Positions 30,601-34,354 of a stretch of DNA of 34,354 nucleotides are shown one piece after another; the first letter of the stretch is position 1, and the number at the start of each line of letters is the position of its first letter. The position numbers and the translations under genes are program-made. The DNA lies in the IMG/VR virus record IMGVR_UViG_3300049629_001406, positions 1-34,354 of that record, one strand, 5' to 3'. The DNA comes from a virus. The notes beneath the pieces are model-generated. The model was given only the letters and a program-made list of their open reading frames with translations. It was not told the DNA's origin and did no database searches.

Positions 30601-32461
30601 CTTTTGAATCGGCTTTGCCTTTTAGCTTTGCTATGGTGTCAATTTGTTTTGCCCGTTCTTCAAGTTGTTCAACAGCAGAAGTTCCACCTCCACCCATCTC
30701 GCCACTGACACCCATTGCTCCTGAAAGAGGAGATAACCCTGGCTGTCCAGGACCTGTCATGTTCTGGAATCGCATACCGCTATATGTGGCTTCTTCCAGC
30801 GACATTGGAACAGTCCCAGATGCAGCCATAGCAGCGTTTTTGTTGTTCTGGAAACGTGCAGCTCTTCTGCCTTTAAATGCAGCATAACCAAAGCCCATTG
30901 TTGCAAGAGCGCCACCAGCAGTCCCAAGAACACCTGGAAGATTGCCGGCCATTTTCATCATGGAGCCAATCAACGACATCAACTGTCCGACGAACTTTAT
31001 GAGTAGGGAGATTATTGGTAGCGCTGCATCAAATGCAGTCCTGAAACCTTTTGACATATCAAAAAAACCTTGAACAAAACGTGTGATTGCATCACTGAAT
31101 TTTTCCCAGTTTGCACGGTTCTTTTTTGCCAGCTCACCAATGGCGGCAGCGCTTTTGCCAATTTGTTTGAATATTTCGAGGAGTGGTTTACCAAAAGTTT
31201 TTATAACAATTGAGCCACCTTCTCTCAATCTGTCTAAAGCATCTCTGACTTCATAGAAGTAAACTTTTAATCCTTCAAAAACTCGACTAACACGTTTCCA
31301 AAAACCTTCTGTAGCTGGAAGGAACTTTCTAAAAAGTGTTACTGTGAATTCTTCAATCCTGTATGTGAAATCAACCAATGACTGCAGGAATGGTCCTTTT
31401 CCGAAACCAACCAAGTCACCACTTACACGTCTAAATGTTCGCATCAAACCGTTGAATATGTTGAACATTGCTTCTTTTACTGGTTCAAGAACTCTTGTTC
31501 CAACATCTGAAAGCTCCACCAATCCAGCTGACAGGTAACTCTTAAACTGAGCAAATAGTGTTTTATTTACTGCATCTGCTTGGCCAGCAACACCAGCACT
31601 TGTTGCAAGTTTTCCGCTTGTTAGGTCATCCATGAATTTCTGAACGTCTTTATATCCGCCCTTCTTGAAAGCTTTTTCAAACTCAGGGCTAATTTGCTTG
31701 GCTGCAGCAAGTGTTTCTGATGTGAACTTCTTATTCTTTTGCATCAAGCCAACAAAGTTTGCTGCTGCTGCAAGGCTTTCCTGCGGGTTGCCACTCGCTT
31801 GAGCAAAGTCGGCTAATGCTTTAAGTGCTGCTTTTGTTGCAGGAGTAAATGCGGAATTTTTATTCACCCCAGCGAAAGCGGCTGACAATCCTTGCACGCC
31901 AAAAGAAGCCAAAGTGCTGTCTTTGTATAAAGAACGAAGCGCATATCCGGACTGGTCTAATGCTGTACCGACTTCTTTAGAGTCCTTGTATCTGTATTGA
32001 TACTGCGCAGCTTGGAACTCTTTAAAAGCTGCCGCCGCGGCTATGGCTGCAACGCCAAAAGCAGCCACGGTTCCAGCAAGAGCTTGCATACCGACGTTAT
32101 AAGCCTTCATCACTGCTTGACCTATTACGAAAAGACCGTTCACAGAGGCAAGGGTTAATGCTGACACGCCAAATTCGGCAACCATTGCAATTGTTGCAAA
32201 CATGATTGACCGAGCTCTTTTTACAACTTTTGCACCAACGCGTTCAAGTAGGCCAAGTTGCCTAGTAAATTGCATAGTGCCATTTTTGCCCTTAAGCATC
32301 TGCAAATTGCTTCCGGCCATTGCACCAGAAAGTTTGTTTAATCTTTGCTCTGTTTTACCTGCAGCGATATTAAGGCCTTTTAGGGCGCCACTAGTTAAGA
32401 GAACTTGTTTTAAATCTTTGACATCAATGTCAATAGTTATATTTACGCGTTCGTCAGCCAT
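27656..32461 (-). CDS. Tape measure protein with C-terminal M15-type peptidase domain
   Basis: 1601 residues. The N-terminus (about 20-60) has the usual helical head; hydrophobic segments lie at about 87-146, with a glycine-zipper-like stretch at about 955-992 (GGMVSGAVSGAAIGGMIAGP). The C-terminal region 1470-1540 has a metallopeptidase motif: S-S-W-R-D-Y, then DHVTGKAYD (H1497, D1504) and RHLHVV (H1534/H1536), the H(x6)D...H zinc-ligand pattern of M15 D,D-carboxypeptidases/VanX-like enzymes. This suggests peptidoglycan cleavage at the tail tip during entry. At about 0.15 nm per residue the tail would be over 200 nm long (inference). It follows the frameshifted chaperones, as expected. The domain covers roughly nt 27842-28054. 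Confidence 0.88.
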   Translation of the reverse strand: MADERVNITIDIDVKDLKQVLLTSGALKGLNIAAGKTEQRLNKLSGAMAGSNLQMLKGKNGTMQFTRQLGLLERVGAKVVKRARSIMFATIAMVAEFGVSALTLASVNGLFVIGQAVMKAYNVGMQALAGTVAAFGVAAIAAAAAFKEFQAAQYQYRYKDSKEVGTALDQSGYALRSLYKDSTLASFGVQGLSAAFAGVNKNSAFTPATKAALKALADFAQASGNPQESLAAAANFVGLMQKNKKFTSETLAAAKQISPEFEKAFKKGGYKDVQKFMDDLTSGKLATSAGVAGQADAVNKTLFAQFKSYLSAGLVELSDVGTRVLEPVKEAMFNIFNGLMRTFRRVSGDLVGFGKGPFLQSLVDFTYRIEEFTVTLFRKFLPATEGFWKRVSRVFEGLKVYFYEVRDALDRLREGGSIVIKTFGKPLLEIFKQIGKSAAAIGELAKKNRANWEKFSDAITRFVQGFFDMSKGFRTAFDAALPIISLLIKFVGQLMSLIGSMMKMAGNLPGVLGTAGGALATMGFGYAAFKGRRAARFQNNKNAAMAASGTVPMSLEEATYSGMRFQNMTGPGQPGLSPLSGAMGVSGEMGGGGTSAVEQLEERAKQIDTIAKLKGKADSKGGKISKALDAVKASTVNVYGDVVNVSRTRGGRKGGPAGQPAANPRVGINPQRMRGAIDGGANMYTVGVPSMPGGYGGMAVQQMANTKEGGRRRALQQKAMDRMRSLRGFVGGRSSSGELTNYSSAGTRMHQMFPTGTFSRPFNNARESVKRNFSKDGLKNLFATAYYGPQSGGSLGGGASGGLSGAMGSMSAGRSGGLRERFGRFALGQSYVPGEKMGFSKRTAQMLGMEEGGRSGGRFGEGYRAARANALESGQKFSRGKGMRAGLKNSLSGGGMIASLAASAGISALQNKGIVSEEAGGGMQLGASLAAINPMLGLAVGAGLTALSSKTKMGGMVSGAVSGAAIGGMIAGPAGAFFGTFIGAGLGVLAAKRNQKKMAKEGVKNIGNQFMSQVASSALAGVNTGSTTGARMQVERFGALSKSFSATTSKAQREEVLKPYEDILGKNQFDLMTGDNAGDAATQFKKTANNMKAALTPAFNQFDDVMRSLMLSTGKTGDEIMALAMEKNVNLYDSTLKLSDITAKLGEGMTKTAKQFSDSLRDVQIASMGVFEQFKKSKDMKDALQAAGETIRGGDASTEAVADYLQKQADLLNYKNPDSPLSNIVFQLQDFGTGLNAGKGRIFQAGGPLAGTTLDAETTQLIGSMGDQQMKGVAQTAASQLGSMMTGAGFQFGNADLGRKNLEIQIETLMRKAAGGDETAIGQVKKLEEDLLRGTALQGKTGDQIAQYLSSTLGGSLKLGTEGQKGTTTFMGQSVIGEVSGSYEQFGKALNEEATALRQGFLDAIESGFFAAKGTPDWWNTTPSWWQAGLKVDKDGNLVPAEDTSTPRAGRVGDTSVSKTLGRTMSRHNHFDSMLTGKRTVTSSWRDYNLGSPSSDHVTGKAYDLTGQNLGQYATMINAAGGFAEFHGAAGSRHLHVVPPAGPTGDTSTAKVAMAANGNAPQVSAGDNITVNVYETKDPRATAQEVAKQLLSMQRNWKQRS

Positions 32462-32491
32462 AGCCTCTAACCCTAAGTATTAGTGGACGCG

Positions 32492-33177
32492 TTAATAGCC
32501 CTGAGCTTTCCGCTCAGAGGCCTCACGGTCTGCTTGAACCACTTTAGCACAAGCGAGCCTTATAACCCATTCCTCGAAGGTGCAGTCAAGCAGTCGGACT
32601 GGGTCTGTTCCGAAAACTTCGCCTAGGCGAGCCGCGGTAATAATCCGCGTGTCTTCACTTAATTCGTCTAGGGCTGCTTCGTAGGGTTTTCTTGTTGCTC
32701 AACAGTGTCACCGTATCCAGCAGCATCAATGATTGCCAAAGCAGCGGCTTCAACGTGTGGGTCAAGACCAAAAAACTTTTGTACTGCATCAGGCAATGCT
32801 CTTGCAGCACCAGTCATCTTAAGGATTGAAGGAGAAGCAAATCCGAGTGGCTTTCCACCTTCAAACGCTTCTTCACCATTCAAAAAGATTCCACGAGTTG
32901 AATGACCAATTACTTGGCAAGCAAACTTCGTTGCATCAACACCATTCTTTGTTTCAGAGCCGGCATTCTTTTGCCATGACTTGATTTGGTTCTGTGTGAT
33001 GTTTGGGCTAATCAACAATGTGACGCCTGGACGTTCTGGAACGTTAATAAAAATGTCCGCACGCTTTACAGCTTTTCCAATGACGACCTTTAATTGGTCA
33101 AGGACATTGTCGCTCTCTTCAAGAGATTGTGTGTCGCGTGTGGTTTCTGTTGTTTCTTCGTAGAATGAGTTGCTCAT
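32492..33177 (-). CDS. Tail assembly chaperone G-T fusion by -1 frameshift
   Basis: Through a -1 slip at 32689-32683 the chaperone frame continues for 63 more residues (YEAALDELSEDTRIITAARL through SERKAQGY) to TAA 32494-32492, giving a 228-residue fusion. The added part has no start codon of its own, a good codon structure, and is acidic/helical. It sits between the tube/chaperone gene and the tape measure, exactly where phage lambda-like gpG-T and many myovirus E/E' products are. These products are needed for tape-measure folding and tube assembly. The slip efficiency is unknown. Confidence 0.75.
32633..32649 (-). other. Hairpin downstream of frameshift site
   Basis: CGCGG-ATTATTA-CCGCG on the minus strand (32649-32633) forms a 5-bp GC-rich stem with a 7-nt loop, followed by the 12-nt perfect palindrome TCGCCTAGGCGA (32630-32619). 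The stem begins 33 nt after the heptamer, farther than the 5-9 nt typical of stimulators, so a role in frameshifting is uncertain. Confidence 0.35.
32668..33177 (-). CDS. Tail assembly chaperone (gpG-like)
   Basis: 169 residues from ATG 33177, the zero-frame product. It is acidic at the N-terminus, with a central KRADIFINVPERPGVTLLIS segment and a C-terminal helical part (VQKFFGLDPHVEAAALAIID). It lies between the tube gene and the tape measure and ends with a slippery heptamer 5 codons before its stop. Both are typical of the tail chaperone position. No sequence family is assigned beyond position and layout. Confidence 0.7.
   Translation of the reverse strand: MSNSFYEETTETTRDTQSLEESDNVLDQLKVVIGKAVKRADIFINVPERPGVTLLISPNITQNQIKSWQKNAGSETKNGVDATKFACQVIGHSTRGIFLNGEEAFEGGKPLGFASPSILKMTGAARALPDAVQKFFGLDPHVEAAALAIIDAAGYGDTVEQQENPTKQP
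32683..32689 (-). other. -1 frameshift slippery heptamer A AAC CCT
   Basis: On the minus strand the zero-frame codons GAA AAC CCT contain AAACCCT with the X XXY YYZ phase (X=A, Y=C, Z=T). Slippage lets the tRNAs re-pair on AAA and CCC, then reads TAC in the -1 frame. It lies just before the zero-frame stop of the chaperone, and the -1 frame is open for 63 codons. Confidence 0.75.
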
Positions 33178-33230
33178 ACGCGAAACACTATCAAAGACTA
33201 AAGCTTAGTAGTGGATGTCAACAGTTATTA

Positions 33231-33674
33231 TTACTGTGTTGGAGCACCAGAAACAGCAAATGTCAAAGCAATTGTTGCTGGAGCGCCTGAAGATGCATCA
33301 CCTTCTGGCTCAGAAAGACCAACAAGAAGAGCCTTTGAATAAACACGCTCTGACTGCTGATTTGCAAGGTCGCAATCTGTGTCATAAACCTTGATTTCAT
33401 AGTATGCACGACCAACGATGGTGCGCAAACCCTGAATCGTGGTTCTCAAGTCTTGGTCGTAGTGCTTAGTAAGGGTTACGTCGCCGACTTCCGATGGTGC
33501 ACAAAGCACCTCTGGGAATGCTTGTCCGCCAATGTAAATCTTTTCAACAGCAGCCGTGATTTCTCCACCCGACACCTGTGCAAAGTATCCAGAAAGGTTT
33601 GGACCAGTCACGTCACCAGTGATTGGCGTGATTTCGGCAATTATTTGCCTTTGAGCCAATTTATTGCTAGCCAT
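33231..33674 (-). CDS. Tail tube protein
   Basis: 147 residues from ATG 33674 with a strong GGAGG site. It is beta-rich (IIAEITPITGDVTGPNLSGY, VEKIYIGGQAFPEVLCAPSE, YYEIKVYDTDCDL) and about the length of P2 FII/T4 gp19-type tubes. It lies directly downstream of the sheath gene and upstream of the chaperones, the standard myovirus order. A 53-nt gap (33178-33230) with a small hairpin follows it. Confidence 0.75.
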   Translation of the reverse strand: MASNKLAQRQIIAEITPITGDVTGPNLSGYFAQVSGGEITAAVEKIYIGGQAFPEVLCAPSEVGDVTLTKHYDQDLRTTIQGLRTIVGRAYYEIKVYDTDCDLANQQSERVYSKALLVGLSEPEGDASSGAPATIALTFAVSGAPTQ

Positions 33675-33692
33675 TTATTCCTCCGTAACTTC

Positions 33693-34354
33693 CTAAACCA
33701 ACGATGCCGTCAGGTTCGATTTTGTAATTTCTACTTCAATTGTGTCACCAATTGAGGAGACTCTTGCGCCAACCTTGGCCTTGATGACACCAGTTGCAAG
33801 CTGGGTCAAAGGATTGTTGGCATCATTAACTTGGACCGTGTAGCCCTGGTCAATTTGCTTGCCGTTCGCATCAAAGGCCTCGTAGAGACCTCCACCGATA
33901 CGGATTCTGTCCATGATTGCAACCAGTGTTGCCTGAACTCTCGCAAATGTTGATTTACGACCGTCAATTGGCAAGAACAGCAGTGCTTCAAGAGCAGATT
34001 CTGCTTCGTAAGTAATTTGGTTAAGAACTTCACGAGCCATGATGAAGCGGAAGTTGTCGGTATCATCAGAAGCTGAACGAGCTCCATAAACACGAACTGT
34101 TCCGTTTATAACTCTGATTGGGTTCACAAAACCAGCATCAAGAGCATCAGCAGCAGTCTTTGACAGCGTCTGATAAACACCTGTTACGAAGTTTGCTTCT
34201 GTTCTTTCACCAGCGTATGGGTTCCAAGAACCAAACAGGTTATGAACTCTTGCGCGCTTGCCACAAACATATCCCTCAGGTGGAATTACCATCGTCAGCG
34301 AGCCGTTCGGCTTCTTGACCCATGAGAAGAAGAATGCACCAAATTCTGCATTTA
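33693..34354 (-). CDS. Tail sheath protein, C-terminal part (5' end beyond window)
   Basis: 220 complete codons are visible, continuing open to the right edge (the in-frame ATG at 34292 is internal). SLTMVIPPEGYVCGKRARVH, GFVNPIRVINGTVRVYGARS, FRFIMAREVLNQITYEAESA and VQATLVAIMDRIRIGGGLYE are the end-domain pattern of contractile tail sheaths (G...AR.D...G.w..PaG; R.R.v..i...; the 'i.gai' fold) followed by the C-terminal strand that tethers neighbours. It defines the phage as a myovirus. The stop lies 18 nt upstream of the tube ATG. Confidence 0.8.
   Translation of the reverse strand, partial: NAEFGAFFFSWVKKPNGSLTMVIPPEGYVCGKRARVHNLFGSWNPYAGERTEANFVTGVYQTLSKTAADALDAGFVNPIRVINGTVRVYGARSASDDTDNFRFIMAREVLNQITYEAESALEALLFLPIDGRKSTFARVQATLVAIMDRIRIGGGLYEAFDANGKQIDQGYTVQVNDANNPLTQLATGVIKAKVGARVSSIGDTIEVEITKSNLTASLV

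Noticed and set aside
33178-33230. TTGACA (33221-33216, minus) and a small ACAGT/ACTGT hairpin between tube and chaperone genes
   Set aside because: No -10 hexamer at a proper distance, and the 5-bp stem lies over the tube stop codon; could be chance.
1-34354. tRNA genes, CRISPR arrays, integrase, IS elements or attachment sites
   Set aside because: None seen on reading; the longest stretch without a called gene is below 100 nt once the frameshifted chaperone is included.

Overview
The window is part of the genome of a contractile-tailed bacteriophage (myovirus morphology). The minus strand carries a recognisable order of tail genes: sheath, tube, frameshifted tail chaperones, a very long tape measure, baseplate hub, spike, gp25-like, J-like and I-like proteins, then fibres. 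There are no tRNAs, rRNAs, integrase, IS elements or CRISPR arrays. Genes are tightly packed, often with 4-14 nt start/stop overlaps and with ATG, GTG and TTG starts. The gene content (many 2OG-Fe(II) oxygenases, a glutathione-peroxidase-like protein, a Cys-rich zinc-ribbon-like protein, fibres with GKTWTFNG-type motifs) resembles uncultured phages of aquatic bacteria. The host cannot be named from the sequence.

Layout. (i) 1-2148, plus strand: the end of one structural gene, a tail-fibre-like protein, and a four-repeat fibronectin-III-like protein that ends in a PPYF/PPFF repeat tail. (ii) 2238-13095, plus strand: an accessory operon with nine 2-oxoglutarate/Fe(II) oxygenases of prolyl-4-hydroxylase type, two tandem sulfotransferases, a DUF6065-like protein, four small unknown genes and one possible methyltransferase-like protein. 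(iii) 13092-19627, minus strand, converging on the first block with overlapping stop codons: a truncated NAD(P)-binding protein, three more 2OG oxygenases, a degenerate glutathione-peroxidase-like protein, a small beta-rich protein, a GT60/Skp1-GnT1-like glycosyltransferase, a radical SAM/SPASM enzyme and two small proteins. (iv) 19658-21739, minus: an FN3 protein with Thr/Pro-rich linkers and a Cys-rich end, and a second tail fibre. (v) 21814-34354, minus: the baseplate and tail module.

How it may work together (inference). Twelve P4H-like oxygenases lie in about 16.5 kb with a GT60-like transferase. In eukaryotes, members of that family add GlcNAc to hydroxyproline (Skp1) or to Thr-rich mucins. 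Two sulfotransferases and a SPASM-type radical SAM enzyme are also present. This island is flanked on both sides by virion adhesin genes whose products carry unusual proline-rich tracts: (PPFF)n on the left, (T/P)n on the right. The simplest joint reading is a phage-encoded system that hydroxylates, glycosylates and possibly sulfates its own fibre or adhesin proteins. The enzyme families and proline tracts can be seen in the sequence; the substrate assignment is a hypothesis.

The window also contains a tail-chaperone -1 frameshift site (A AAC CCT) whose downstream reading frame has no start codon of its own, and a tape measure that ends in an M15-type peptidase domain.
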